Below are positions 18,749 through 28,699 of a stretch of 64,000 nucleotides of DNA, piece by piece. The stretch spans positions 62,001 through 126,000 of the forward strand of contig JAGWNK010000002.1 in the NCBI GenBank assembly GCA_028871345.1, given 5' to 3'. The notes under the pieces are model-generated. The model saw only the letters and a program-made list of their open reading frames with translations, was not told the origin of the DNA and made no database searches. Within the stretch, counting starts at the first letter, position 1, and each line of letters opens with the position of its first letter. This DNA comes from Alphaproteobacteria bacterium. Its GTDB lineage: Bacteria; Pseudomonadota; Alphaproteobacteria; Micropepsales; Micropepsaceae. The translations under genes and the position numbers were made by a program.

Positions 18749-19801
18749 ATGCACAATGGAGGCGCAGATTGGGGGCTGGGAACTCCATTGACACTCCGCC
18801 GGCACGTTCTCGACAGCACGAACCGGGCGCTGCATTGGGCAGGCCTGCACCTTCTCACGACCGGCGATTTCGAGACGCTGCGGCGGGCGTACGAGGGTCC
18901 CGCGGTCGCGGCCCGTCCGATCCCGCCGGAAGCGCAGGAATACCTGCGATGGAACAATCCGGCCCTTCTCGAGCTGGAGCGGCGCTACGAGGGTCATCCG
19001 GCGGCGGGGCACACGCAATGGCGCAAGCGCAATCTGCAGGCCGGAATCGATCTGACGCGGTTCCGCGGCGACAACCACTACGTCTACCAAACGCGCTGGA
19101 ATCCGGGTACGGCGACCTATTTCATGACGGCCCAGTATGCCCGCGACATCGACAGGCTGGGGATGTTCGGACGGCTGCGGGAAGACGGATTGTTCGGGGC
19201 CCACACGGTCGAATTCGACGACGGCACCCTCGTCAGCCGCGACCTTCTGGACTCCGTCAACCAAGCCAACGTCATCGCCCGCCTGCTCGGCCGCGGCCCC
19301 GGCGACCCCATCCGGATCCTCGACATCGGCGCCGGTTACGGCCGGCTCGCCCATCGCCTCGCGGAAGGACTCGATCGCGTTCATACCACCTGCACCGACG
19401 CGGTTCCCCTCTCCACCTTCCTGTCCGCGTTCTATCTGCGGTTCCGCGGCGTGGAAGATCGCACCCCCGTCGTTCCTCTGGACGACGTCGAAACCCGCCT
19501 GAAGGGTGCGTCATTCGATATCGTCACCAACATCCACAGCTTCTCCGAGTGCCGCATGAGCGCCATCGCCTGGTGGTTCGACCTGCTCGGTCATGTCGAC
19601 GTTGCCCGGCTCCTCATCGTTCCCAACCGCATGGACGAGTTCCAGTCCACCGAGAGCGATGGGCGGCACCTCGACTTCCTGCCGTTGTTCGCGGAGCGCG
19701 GCTGGAAGCACGCCCACAGTGAGCCCGTGTATTCACAGTCCTCCGCGGCGCAGCGCTGCGCTCTCTATCCGCAGTTCAAGTTCCACCTGTTCGAGCGATA
19801 G
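18749..19801 (+). CDS. Putative sugar O-methyltransferase (NanM-methyltransferase-like)
   Basis: 350 residues. The C-terminal half is a class I SAM-dependent methyltransferase with motif I ILDIGAGYGRLAHRLAEGLD and the acidic CTDAVPLSTFLSAFYLRF loop after it. The region before it (FRGDNHYVYQTRWNPGTATY, then FMTAQYARDIDRLGMFGRLR and DGLFGAHTVEFDDG, SRDLLDSVNQAN) is characteristic of a family annotated as putative sugar O-methyltransferases found near surface polysaccharide genes. No such cluster is present here, so the acceptor is unknown. The start is uncertain: ATG at 18749 is used, but TTG at about 18788 is also possible. Confidence 0.75.
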   Translation: MHNGGADWGLGTPLTLRRHVLDSTNRALHWAGLHLLTTGDFETLRRAYEGPAVAARPIPPEAQEYLRWNNPALLELERRYEGHPAAGHTQWRKRNLQAGIDLTRFRGDNHYVYQTRWNPGTATYFMTAQYARDIDRLGMFGRLREDGLFGAHTVEFDDGTLVSRDLLDSVNQANVIARLLGRGPGDPIRILDIGAGYGRLAHRLAEGLDRVHTTCTDAVPLSTFLSAFYLRFRGVEDRTPVVPLDDVETRLKGASFDIVTNIHSFSECRMSAIAWWFDLLGHVDVARLLIVPNRMDEFQSTESDGRHLDFLPLFAERGWKHAHSEPVYSQSSAAQRCALYPQFKFHLFER

Positions 19802-20203
19802 TCATGCGCGCGGCAGGTTGAGCTGCCAGGAGACGCCATAGCGATCGGCCACCCAGCCGAAACGCACGCTGAAGCCGTAGTCGCCGAGCGGCATCAGCAC
19901 CTGGCCGCCGTCGGACAGCTTGCGGAACAGGTATTCGATCTCGGATTCGGACTCGCAGTGCACGAACAGCGACATTGCCGGCGTGAATCCGAAGGCGTGC
20001 TCGGTGTTGCTGTCGATGCAATAGAAGCTCTGCCCGCCGAGCGAGAATTCGGCCTTCATCACCGAACCTTCGGTTCCCGGTCCCTGCGGCCCGTAACGTT
20101 CGATGCTGACGACATGGGCGCCGCGGAACAGCGACAGGTAGAAGCTCATCGCTCCTTCGGCCTGGCCGTTGAACATCAGAAAAGTCGTGATCTTCTGGGG
20201 CAT
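19802..20203 (-). CDS. PhnB-like VOC family protein
   Basis: 133 residues with the vicinal-oxygen-chelate fold of the PhnB/3-demethylubiquinone-methyltransferase-like group: ITTFLMFNGQAEGAMSFYLS, FSLGGQSFYCIDSN, TPAMSLFVHCESESEIEYLF and GWVADRYGVSWQLNLP at the end. These proteins fold as paired beta-alpha-beta-beta-beta modules, and some bind a divalent metal. Their enzymatic activity is mostly undetermined. The ATG at 20203 is favoured, as the longer frame to 20341 contains the conserved repeat region. It overlaps the stop of the divergent-end neighbour only by adjacency (stop codons at 19801 and 19802). Confidence 0.85.
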   Translation of the reverse strand: MPQKITTFLMFNGQAEGAMSFYLSLFRGAHVVSIERYGPQGPGTEGSVMKAEFSLGGQSFYCIDSNTEHAFGFTPAMSLFVHCESESEIEYLFRKLSDGGQVLMPLGDYGFSVRFGWVADRYGVSWQLNLPRA

Positions 20204-20280
20204 GGCGAAGCTCCTTGCTCCCGACTGTTCCGGGACGGTCGGGCGATGCCTGTCCGGACGACGATTCGCGGAACGCGATC

Positions 20281-20304
20281 CTAGACCAAGTTGTGATCGG
20301 ATTT
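20281..20304. repeat. Half copy of a dispersed repeat
   Basis: CTAGACCAAGTTGTGATCGG and ATTT match, with one substitution, the left arm of the 80-bp inverted repeat at 57401-57480 some 37 kb away. Here only one arm exists, and the following TGCGCACTAG carries the stop codon (20310-20312) of the creatininase gene. Both copies lie at gene ends. Confidence 0.7.
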
Positions 20305-20309
20305 GCGCA

Positions 20310-21056
20310 CTAGCCCGTTTCGAACTGCTTGAACTCCGCAATCACCGCCTTGACGGCGGCGGCCACGATCTTTTCGCCTGCCTCCGGGGTCGCCTGCGAA
20401 GGATCGGAACCGATGCGCCCGTCGGGAAACCGGCGGCGGTAGTCGTCGGCGTCGAAAATCGGCCCGGTCGGCGCGATCTTTGGCGTCATCGCGACGCGCT
20501 TGATGGCTTCGGGATAGGCGAAATAGGTGACCGAGACTTCCGACGGCGTGGCGTGGCTGCCCTCCCCGACGGGGAAAAGCTGGCGACAGAGATCGTTGAT
20601 GCCGGAAAGTTCCCACCAATTGCGCAACAGGCAGTGCATTGACGGGCGGTTCGACGTCGTGCCCGCGAAGGTGACGCCGTGATAGATCTCGGCGAAGGCG
20701 GCGTTGATCGTCGCAATGTTGCCGCCGTGGCCGTTTAGCCAATAGATGCGTTCGAAGCCGTGGCGCGCCAGCGACTGTGCCCAGTCGGTCATCGCCGCGA
20801 TCATGGTAGACGGGCGCAGCGTGATGGTGCCCGAAAATCCCATGTGATGCTGCGACTGCCCGACATTGAAGGTCGGCGCCACCAGAATGCCGCCCTCGTC
20901 GCCGGCGCGGCGCGCGATGATCTCTGGGCAGAGCGCATCGGTGCCCAAGAGGCCGTTGGGGCCGTGTTGCTCGGTCGAGCCGATCGGCACCAGGATCGCC
21001 TTCGATTTGGCGAGATAGCCGTCGATCTCTTGCCACGAGGAGAGATGGAGTTGCAT
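20310..21056 (-). CDS. Creatininase family protein
   Basis: 248 residues of the creatininase/MftE-like amidohydrolase fold. The metal-binding motifs are visible: LVPIGSTEQHGPNGLLGTDA (E and H ligands, D in the second), then a YWLNGHGGNIATINAAF segment with the HGGN histidine, and SMHCLLRNWWELSGI later. Family members are homohexameric Zn or Mn enzymes that open cyclic amides. Substrates range from creatinine to intermediates of cofactor or peptide maturation, so the true substrate here is open. The start at 21056 is set by the MQLHLSSWQEIDGYLAKSKA opening, typical of the family. It lies 11 bases after the next minus-strand gene and may share its transcript. Confidence 0.87.
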   Translation of the reverse strand: MQLHLSSWQEIDGYLAKSKAILVPIGSTEQHGPNGLLGTDALCPEIIARRAGDEGGILVAPTFNVGQSQHHMGFSGTITLRPSTMIAAMTDWAQSLARHGFERIYWLNGHGGNIATINAAFAEIYHGVTFAGTTSNRPSMHCLLRNWWELSGINDLCRQLFPVGEGSHATPSEVSVTYFAYPEAIKRVAMTPKIAPTGPIFDADDYRRRFPDGRIGSDPSQATPEAGEKIVAAAVKAVIAEFKQFETG

Positions 21057-21067
21057 TCTGCACCCTG

Positions 21068-21613
21068 CTAGTCGATCAGCATCGCTTCCAGTTTGACCAG
21101 AGCCTTCTTCCACAGCGACCGCTGGCGTTCAACATCCTCTTCGTGTTCGAGGCGGCTGAGGTCCACCGCAATCTGCGCCTTGCCGCCCGGCTTCGGGCGA
21201 ACATGGATATCGAGTCGTGCCGCGCCCCAGGCGGCGTGGATGGACTTGTTCTCGGCAAGCGATGTCACCCTCAGAACGCCGGAGGGTATCCATCGGCGGC
21301 GCCGTCGGGAATCGACCACGGCGTCGTACATCCTGGCGAGGTCGGCCTCCATCGTGCGCGAGACGCGGACCGAATAGCCCGGCCCGACGCGCGTGGCGCG
21401 CATGCCGCGTGCTTTTTCGTATTCCAGCGCCACCATGCGCCGCCACCACGGACCGACGCGGTACTTCTCACCGAGCAGCCGCGCGATGGCCTTGTGCTCC
21501 AGCTTCGACGCTCCGGCCTGGTCGAGCACGTCGAACCATTCCTCCCAGCTCCGGCCCGTCTTCGCGATGACGGCCAGATCAGGCAATGCCGGACGGTAGG
21601 CCCGCTGGTCCAT
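21068..21613 (-). CDS. SRPBCC/DUF4287-like hypothetical protein
   Basis: 181 residues in two parts. The N-terminal 65 residues (TGRSWEEWFDVLDQAG, then KAIARLLGEKYRVGPWWRRM and VALEYEKARGMR) follow the DUF4287-type pattern of a GxxW-DxxGA helix pair ending in WWxxMVxxxYExARG. The C-terminal part (VSRTMEADLARMYDAVVDSR and VRPKPGGKAQIAVDLSRLEH) looks like an SRPBCC/AHSA1 lipid-pocket fold. This combination is common in actinobacterial and proteobacterial proteins of unknown role. It is likely the first gene of a two-gene unit with the creatininase. No catalytic residue is evident. Confidence 0.72.
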   Translation of the reverse strand: MDQRAYRPALPDLAVIAKTGRSWEEWFDVLDQAGASKLEHKAIARLLGEKYRVGPWWRRMVALEYEKARGMRATRVGPGYSVRVSRTMEADLARMYDAVVDSRRRRRWIPSGVLRVTSLAENKSIHAAWGAARLDIHVRPKPGGKAQIAVDLSRLEHEEDVERQRSLWKKALVKLEAMLID

Positions 21614-21725
21614 GCGGCGTTCCCAGTGTTAGTGTGGCTTAGTCGCGCATTGCGCGGTCGCTTGTTCCGCTATTTGGAATTATACTAAGCCAAACAAAAA
21701 ACTGAGGAAATCCCTAGGACTTGTC

Positions 21726-23663
<1,938 letters not shown>

Positions 23664-23739
23664 AGGTATTTCGGATATCCCTTACAGAAGTTTCCTCCCG
23701 TTTGGAATAAACAGGTTCCATACGGCCCTGGAGGAAGCG

Positions 23740-23901
23740 ATGTCGATTGTTGGCGGCCTGGTGCAGCCGCGGACGGAAGGCGAGCCGGTAACCCCCTACC
23801 GGCATACCGGCTGGTTCGGGCGCCACGGTTGGCTCTTCGTCGTCGAGGGCGGGATTGCGATCTGGGCGCTTCTGGCCCTCGCCATAGCCTATCTGGATTA
23901 G
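23740..23901 (+). CDS. Small single-pass membrane protein
   Basis: 53 residues. A hydrophilic N-terminus (TEGEPVTPYRHTGWFGRHGW) precedes one membrane segment (LFVVEGGIAIWALLALAIAYLD). TGGAGGAAG lies just before the ATG at 23740, giving a good ribosome site. It begins 76 bases after acs and is followed 18 bases later by a second small membrane protein, so the two probably form a unit with or after acs. No family recognised. The frame upstream of 23740 is the end of acs in another register and is not coding here. Confidence 0.55.
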   Translation: MSIVGGLVQPRTEGEPVTPYRHTGWFGRHGWLFVVEGGIAIWALLALAIAYLD

Positions 23902-23919
23902 TGCTGCGCGGACCTGAAG

Positions 23920-24087
23920 ATGAACCCCGTCATCGAACTCCGTTCCGTCACAGGCATCTCGTCCGGTGCGAAACCGTCCCCGCACGGCCTGCGCCGGTGG
24001 ACTGCCGACCATGCGCTGGCCATCGCCATCGTCGGCTGCGCCGTGTTCTGGGCTGCCATCGCCGCGACGGCCTACAACTTCTTCTAG
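23920..24087 (+). CDS. Small single-pass membrane protein
   Basis: 55 residues, too short for common gene callers. The sequence begins [20 protein letters not shown], then a basic patch ([10 protein letters not shown]) and one membrane segment ([24 protein letters not shown]). The layout, a polar N-terminal arm with the helix at the C-terminus, mirrors the preceding gene. The ribosome site is weak. Its stop overlaps that of the convergent phhB gene (24084-24087). Unknown function; an accessory subunit or regulator of a membrane complex is only a suggestion. Confidence 0.45.
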   Translation: MNPVIELRSVTGISSGAKPSPHGLRRWTADHALAIAIVGCAVFWAAIAATAYNFF

Positions 24088-24377
24088 TCTCCGCGGGCGA
24101 TCGCCCCGATTTTCCGCGCCATCTCGATGTCCAGCGCCGTGACGCCGCCGGCGTCGTGCGTGGTCAACAACACATCCACCTTGTTGTAGACGTTGGACCA
24201 CTCCGGGTGATGATTGAGCTTCTCGGCGAGCAATGCCACGCGCGTCATGAAGCCGAACGCCTGGTTGAAATCCTCGAACTGGAATTGGCGCGCGATGGCG
24301 TCGCGGCCTTCGACGTCATGCCACTCCGGCAATTCCTTCAGCGTCTTCGCCCGCGTCTTGGCGTCGAGCTTCGTCAT
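24084..24377 (-). CDS. phhB: Pterin-4a-carbinolamine dehydratase
   Basis: 97 residues. The enzyme dehydrates 4a-hydroxytetrahydrobiopterin in the recycling of the pterin used by phenylalanine hydroxylase; bacterial forms also serve in molybdopterin or other contexts. The pattern is clear: [40 protein letters not shown] and [20 protein letters not shown]. The H-H-P-E-W motif with the preceding N is the active site, and a later histidine is in TTHDAGGVT. No phenylalanine hydroxylase gene is adjacent. The start at 24377 is preferred over 24404. Confidence 0.93.
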   Translation of the reverse strand: MTKLDAKTRAKTLKELPEWHDVEGRDAIARQFQFEDFNQAFGFMTRVALLAEKLNHHPEWSNVYNKVDVLLTTHDAGGVTALDIEMARKIGAIARGD

Positions 24378-24538
24378 CGATGATCCCTCTTGAGAGTGCA
24401 ACATGGTAGCGGAACATCTGTCGCGCTCCCAGGTTTCCGCGCGCTGACATAAATCAGGGTCCAGGCAGCGCCGCCCGCCCGGGCAGGCGGGGGGCGGCCG
24501 CCGTTTGCCGGACGGGCTCGCGCCGCTATGCTGGGGCC

Positions 24539-24937
24539 ATGGACTGGATGGCCGCGGAAGCCCCCTCGCTGGATGAGATCGAGCGGATCGCGCGAGACGC
24601 CTTCCGCGGCCTTCCCCCGCACTTCCGCGCCTTGTGCGGCGATATTCCCTTCGTGGTGCAGGAGTTTCCCGACGACGACGTCGTCAATGACATGGACCTG
24701 GAATCCGAGTTCGACATCCTCGGGCTTTTCCAGGGCTCGAACCTGGCGGACCGCTCGGGACACGGCGGCCGGCCGGAGCCCACCATGATCTTCCTCTATC
24801 GCCGTCCCATCCTCGATTACTGGGCCGAGCGCCGCTGCGCCCTGGGAGACGTCATCCGCCACGTCGTCATTCATGAGATCGGCCACCATTTCGGGCTGTC
24901 GGACGACGACATGGAGGCGATCGAACGGAAGGGATGA
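24539..24937 (+). CDS. Zincin-like metallopeptidase family protein (DUF1025-type)
   Basis: 132 residues of the small metallopeptidase family annotated as having a metzincin-like minimal fold. The zinc motif is H112-E113-x2-H116 ([15 protein letters not shown]), with the GLSDDDM end conserved in the family. The N-terminal part has the usual [20 protein letters not shown] and [13 protein letters not shown] stretches, and the middle [11 protein letters not shown] strand. Proteolysis has not generally been shown for these proteins. It is a single gene, opposed by the thpR-murJ operon 15 bases downstream. Confidence 0.88.
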   Translation: MDWMAAEAPSLDEIERIARDAFRGLPPHFRALCGDIPFVVQEFPDDDVVNDMDLESEFDILGLFQGSNLADRSGHGGRPEPTMIFLYRRPILDYWAERRCALGDVIRHVVIHEIGHHFGLSDDDMEAIERKG

Positions 24938-24952
24938 ACAGCGGGACGAACG

Positions 24953-25492
24953 TCACTCCCGCTTCAAGCGATAGGCCTTCTCCGCCCGGTAGCGGCTGCC
25001 GTTGGGCGTCAACTGGCTGGAATAGAGGACGAAGCCGTCCACGGGGAATTCGCCGCTGGAATAGAGTGCGTGGTCGGTCAGGAAGTCCATGACGTGACCG
25101 TTCTGCGCCCCTTTGAGGCGCGCCAGCGTCACGTGCGGCGTGAACTTGCGCCCGTCCGGCTCCAGGCCCACGCGCTGCAGCGCGCTTTCGATCTTGCGCT
25201 GGAGATGCATCACCGGCTCGCCGGGGCGCGCACCGGCCCACAGATCCCGCGCATATTTGCCGCCGAACGATCCCACGCCCTTCAGCTCCAGGGTGAACGG
25301 CGGCGCCTCGATCGAGGACAGCGCGTCGTCGATGGCGGCGGCTTCGCGACCGTCGGCCTCGCCGATGAAGCGCAGCGTCAGGTGCATCTGCTCGCGCGTC
25401 TGCCAGCGCGCGCCCGGCACGCCACCCTGCAGCATCTCGAGCGACTTCGTCACCGCGTCCGGCAGGGCCAGTGCCACAAACAATCGCATCAC
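24953..25492 (-). CDS. thpR: RNA 2',3'-cyclic phosphodiesterase
   Basis: 179 residues of the 2H phosphoesterase superfamily. The two catalytic H-x-T motifs are at residues 37-39 (HLTLRFIGE) and in HVTLARLK near residue 127. Family members hydrolyse 2',3'-cyclic phosphates to 2'-phosphates and can ligate tRNA halves in vitro. The opening MMRLFVALALPDAVTKSLEM is typical. The ATG at 25492 overlaps the stop of murJ by 4 bases, so the two genes are coupled, although their functions are unrelated. Confidence 0.93.
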   Translation of the reverse strand: MMRLFVALALPDAVTKSLEMLQGGVPGARWQTREQMHLTLRFIGEADGREAAAIDDALSSIEAPPFTLELKGVGSFGGKYARDLWAGARPGEPVMHLQRKIESALQRVGLEPDGRKFTPHVTLARLKGAQNGHVMDFLTDHALYSSGEFPVDGFVLYSSQLTPNGSRYRAEKAYRLKRE

Positions 25493-27027
25493 GCTTTTCT
25501 TGTCTCCCGCGCGAAAGGCAAGCGCTGCCGGTACACCAGGGCGACGACGCCGTATCCGATGCCTGCCAGAACAATGGCGAGCGCCAGCGCCGAACTACGC
25601 TGCCACAGGCCGGGCGCGGGTACCAGCGTGAAGGCCCACATCACCCCGGCAAGCGACGCGGCGGCCGTGACGGCAGCGCCCATGACGCTCGGCAGCAGAG
25701 AGTGCCGCAGCGTCGCATCGATCTCGATCAGCTTGCGGCGGCGGGCATACCAGAACAGCACGCTAACATTTGCCCATGAGCCGAACGATGTCCCCAGCGC
25801 CACGCCGAGCGCGCCCAGATGCAGGCCGAAGACCAGCAGCAGCTTGAAACCGACGTTGACGGCAACCGCCGACCAGGTGGCGCGCACGGGCGTCGCGGTG
25901 TCGTGGCGGGCATAGAAGGTGGCCTGCAGCACGCGCACCAGCACGAAAGCCGGAAGGCCGACGCCGTAGCCTGCCAACGCCAGCGCCGAAATGTCGGCCG
26001 CTTCCACAGGGAAGGCGCCATGAGCGAACACGCCGCGCATGATCGTCTGCGGCACGGCGATGAACGCGGCGGCAAACGGCAAGGTGAGAAACAAGCCTAC
26101 CGCAATGCTGCGGTTCTGGGACGTGCGGGCGCCCGCCTCGTCGCCGAGGGCCACCCGCTTGGACATTTCCGGCAGAAGCACGGTCGCCAGCGCAATTCCG
26201 AGGACGCCCAACGGAAGCTGATCGATGCGGTCCGCGTAGTTGATGGCCGTCAGCACGCCCGCCGGCAGCAGGCTCGAAATCAACGTGTCGATGAACAGTC
26301 CGATCTGCACGCTGGCGGACCCGAACGTTGCCGTTCCCAGGGCGCCCAGAAACTCTTTGATCTGCGCATCCCAGCGCGGTCGGCGGATGCGCAGCCGCAG
26401 GTGGCTGCGGGCGGCGGCCCAGGAAATGAAGGCGAGCTGCGCCACCCCGCCGAGAAACACGCCGCACGCCGCAGCGTAGGCGGCGTTGGGAAACCAGCGC
26501 GCCAGGAGCAGCGTGGCGATCATCGTCAGGTTCAGCAGGATCGACCAGGCCGCGGCCGCGGCGAATCTCCCCACCGCATTCAGCATCGCGGAGAGCTGGA
26601 CCGAGGACACGGTCATGATCAGGTAGGGAAACTCGATACGCGCCAGGGCCGTGGCCAGTTCGAACTGTCCGGGGTGCCGTTGAAAGCCCGGCGCCAAGGC
26701 CATGACCACGTAGCGCATGCCGACAAGCGCGATGACGAGCAGCACCAGCTGGGCCGCGATCTGCCAGGAATAGACGTTGTTGGCGAAGCGCGCCGCCGCC
26801 TCGGGCCCTTCTTGCGTGCGCACCTTGGTGAAGCGCGGCAGGAAGGCGGCATTGAACGCCCCTTCGCCGAAAATGCCGCGGAAGCTGTTGGGCAACCGGA
26901 AGGCGACGAAGAACGCGTCGGACATCGGACCGGCGCCCAGCACATAGGCCATGACGATGTTGCTGAGAAACCCGGTGACGCGCGAGATCGCGGTGTATCC
27001 GGCGACGGTAAAGAGGCGCTTGAACAT
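25489..27027 (-). CDS. murJ: Lipid II flippase MurJ
   Basis: MurJ flips lipid II, the undecaprenyl-linked peptidoglycan precursor, across the inner membrane. This is a 512-residue MOP-superfamily protein with about 14 membrane segments, starting with MFKRLFTVAGYTAISRVTGF and the FFVAFRLPNSFRGIFGEGAF loop. GEGAFNAAFLPRF is the family signature. The later FLGGVAQLAFISWAAARSHL and LPLGVLGIALATVLLPEMSK segments are also typical. It is the first gene of the murJ-thpR unit. The interval to the divergent Bax-inhibitor gene is 156 bases. Confidence 0.96.
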   Translation of the reverse strand: MFKRLFTVAGYTAISRVTGFLSNIVMAYVLGAGPMSDAFFVAFRLPNSFRGIFGEGAFNAAFLPRFTKVRTQEGPEAAARFANNVYSWQIAAQLVLLVIALVGMRYVVMALAPGFQRHPGQFELATALARIEFPYLIMTVSSVQLSAMLNAVGRFAAAAAWSILLNLTMIATLLLARWFPNAAYAAACGVFLGGVAQLAFISWAAARSHLRLRIRRPRWDAQIKEFLGALGTATFGSASVQIGLFIDTLISSLLPAGVLTAINYADRIDQLPLGVLGIALATVLLPEMSKRVALGDEAGARTSQNRSIAVGLFLTLPFAAAFIAVPQTIMRGVFAHGAFPVEAADISALALAGYGVGLPAFVLVRVLQATFYARHDTATPVRATWSAVAVNVGFKLLLVFGLHLGALGVALGTSFGSWANVSVLFWYARRRKLIEIDATLRHSLLPSVMGAAVTAAASLAGVMWAFTLVPAPGLWQRSSALALAIVLAGIGYGVVALVYRQRLPFARETRKA

Positions 27028-27109
27028 GAGTTTTCGTTAAGAATTCCAGGCCGTGGAGCAGGCCCGGGCGCGACAATCTCCCAACCGTGCTCCATTTGGA
27101 AGCCCGGCG

Positions 27110-27139
27110 GCTTGAACCGGGGGGTTCCAAGCCCGATAT
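27110..27139 (+). promoter_or_regulatory. RpoH-like promoter of the Bax-inhibitor-1 gene
   Basis: CTTGAA at 27110-27115 and CCCGATAT at 27132-27139 are separated by 16 bases, close to heat-shock sigma consensus (CTTGAA and CCCCATnT). A housekeeping reading is also possible (TTGAAC, 18 bases, GATATT). Inferred by eye. Confidence 0.45.
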
Positions 27140-27151
27140 TAGGGGCGAGTG

Positions 27152-27167
27152 CGGCCGTCTGCGGCCG
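27152..27167 (+). ncRNA. Leader hairpin before the Bax-inhibitor-1 gene (possible ybhL motif)
   Basis: CGGCCG, TCTG loop, CGGCCG forms a perfect 6-bp GC stem directly before the AAAGGAAGGA ribosome site of the gene at 27184. A structured leader called the ybhL motif is known upstream of such genes in alphaproteobacteria (Rfam ybhL). I cannot confirm that this is a member. Confidence 0.4.
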
Positions 27168-27183
27168 AAAGGAAGGATTCCCA

Positions 27184-27924
27184 ATGGCGGACTACGACTC
27201 CAATCGAATCATCCGCGGCCAGGCGGCCGAGGTCGGCGCCATCGACGCCGGTCTGCGCGCCCACATGCTGCGCGTCTACAATTACATGCTGGTCGGACTG
27301 CTCCTGACCGGCGCCACGGCCTGGATGACGGCCTCCACCTCGCTGTTGGGGCTGTTCTTCCAGATCAACCCGAACGGCACAGCGGGCCTGACCATGCTGG
27401 GCTGGGGAGCGCTGATCGCCCCCTTCATCATGGTGCTGGTGCTGTCGTTCCGCATCCAGCGGATGAGCCTCGGGGCCGCACAGGCGCTGTTCTGGGTCTA
27501 TGCCAGCGTGATGGGCATCTCGCTGGCCCCGATTTTCCTGATCTATACGGGCGCCACCGTCGCCCAGACGTTCTTCATCACGGCGGCGACGTTCGGCGCC
27601 ATGAGCCTGTGGGGCTACACGACGAACAGGGACCTGACGGGCTTCGGTTCGTTCCTGTTCATGGGGCTGATCGGGCTCATCATCGCCTCGCTGGTCTCGA
27701 TGTTCCTGCAGTCGACGATGATGAACTGGATCATCTCGGTGGCGGGCGTCCTGATCTTCACCGGCCTCACTGCCTACGACACGCAGTGGATCAAGGAGAG
27801 CTATTCGGTCTCCGACGACGGCAGCCTTGCCGGCCGCAAGGCGATCTTCGGGGCCCTCAAGCTCTATCTCGACTTCCTGAATCTGTTCCTGATGCTGCTG
27901 CGGTTGATGGGCAATCGCCGCTGA
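27184..27924 (+). CDS. Bax inhibitor-1/YccA-YbhL family membrane protein
   Basis: 246 residues and seven membrane segments. The family signature LTAYDTQWIKESY is in the C-terminal third, and the last segment ends LYLDFLNLFLMLLRLMGNRR. The N-terminal arm (MADYDSNRIIRGQAAEVGAI) is typical of the alphaproteobacterial members. Relatives modulate ion leak or FtsH-dependent proteolysis at the membrane. The start is set by the AAGGAAGG sequence before ATG 27184. A possible heat-shock promoter and structured leader lie upstream, and a strong terminator follows, so the gene is monocistronic. Confidence 0.9.
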   Translation: MADYDSNRIIRGQAAEVGAIDAGLRAHMLRVYNYMLVGLLLTGATAWMTASTSLLGLFFQINPNGTAGLTMLGWGALIAPFIMVLVLSFRIQRMSLGAAQALFWVYASVMGISLAPIFLIYTGATVAQTFFITAATFGAMSLWGYTTNRDLTGFGSFLFMGLIGLIIASLVSMFLQSTMMNWIISVAGVLIFTGLTAYDTQWIKESYSVSDDGSLAGRKAIFGALKLYLDFLNLFLMLLRLMGNRR

Positions 27925-27942
27925 AGGCGGGACTCGAAAACG

Positions 27943-27975
27943 AAGGCCCCGATGGCGACATCGGGGCCTTTTCGT
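27943..27975 (+). terminator. Intrinsic terminator of the Bax-inhibitor-1 gene
   Basis: AAGGCCCCGATG, GCGA loop, CATCGGGGCCTT is a perfect 12-bp stem at 27943-27970, followed by TTCGTTT. It begins 19 bases after the stop. The remaining sequence to 28228 holds no gene that I can support. Confidence 0.9.
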
Positions 27976-28228
27976 TTGCGCCCCGGCTTCGGACAAAAAA
28001 GGGGCGTCTTGCGTGACCAATTCGAGCGTTCTGACGCAGGCCTTGATTCCCTTACACATTTTTCAGGAAACGCCTTGATGCCGCCCTATTTGGGCCACCG
28101 CGGGGCCCACTTCGGCACCGACATTCGGTTCGTCGGCTGGACCGATTTGACGGGTTGCTTCGAGACCTATCAAGCCCCCCAGCCCCCAGTCCGGGGCAGC
28201 CCTGATCGGCCAGTCGACCTCTTCCCCC

Positions 28229-28594
28229 TCAGAATCCCAGCTTGCGCATGATCGCGGCCATTTGGCCGAACACGCCGCCGACGCCGCCGGTCAGCATGCA
28301 GATGCCCGTTCCGATGGCGACCATCGAGGCTTCGGTGTCCCCCCAAAGGGACGACAAGGCGATCACGGGCGCCGCGCACAGCCCGCCCGCCACCGCCCCT
28401 CCGGCCGCCCCGACCGCATAGCCGCGCCCCAGCCACCTCCCGTACAGGTAGCCTGCTGTCGCCGAGCACATCATGCGGCCGAACAGGAAGCCGTTGACCC
28501 CGATCCAGCTGAAATAGTGCCCCGCCACCGCCAGGCCCAGTTGGAGGATGGTCCCTATGACGGCCGCGCGCAGGATGAGCCGGGAATCGAACAT
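28229..28594 (-). CDS. Hypothetical membrane protein
   Basis: 121 residues with three to four hydrophobic segments rich in glycine and alanine (LILRAAVIGTILQLGLAVAG, GNGFLFGRMMCSATAGYLYG region, AVGAAGGAVAGGLCAAPVIA and ATGICMLTGGVGGVFG). It begins MFDSRL at 28594 and ends in a short basic tail (AAIMRKLGF). No family recognised; its composition resembles small integral membrane proteins of uncertain role. It is divergent from the ABC operon at 28700, with 105 bases between the two starts. The longer frame that reaches 29374 is antisense to the ATPase gene. Confidence 0.65.
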   Translation of the reverse strand: MFDSRLILRAAVIGTILQLGLAVAGHYFSWIGVNGFLFGRMMCSATAGYLYGRWLGRGYAVGAAGGAVAGGLCAAPVIALSSLWGDTEASMVAIGTGICMLTGGVGGVFGQMAAIMRKLGF

Positions 28595-28699
28595 GCCGAG
28601 GTGCACTCCCTGTCTGTCGCATTCGTAACCCCGAAGGAGTTGCGAACCCAAGCTGATTTCTCTAAGGGGATTTTCCCGCCAGTTGCTGTCTTCGCGGCC

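Noticed and set aside
27976-28228. 99-residue plus-strand frame after the Bax-inhibitor terminator
   Set aside because: It starts inside the terminator, has no ribosome site and an unstructured composition.
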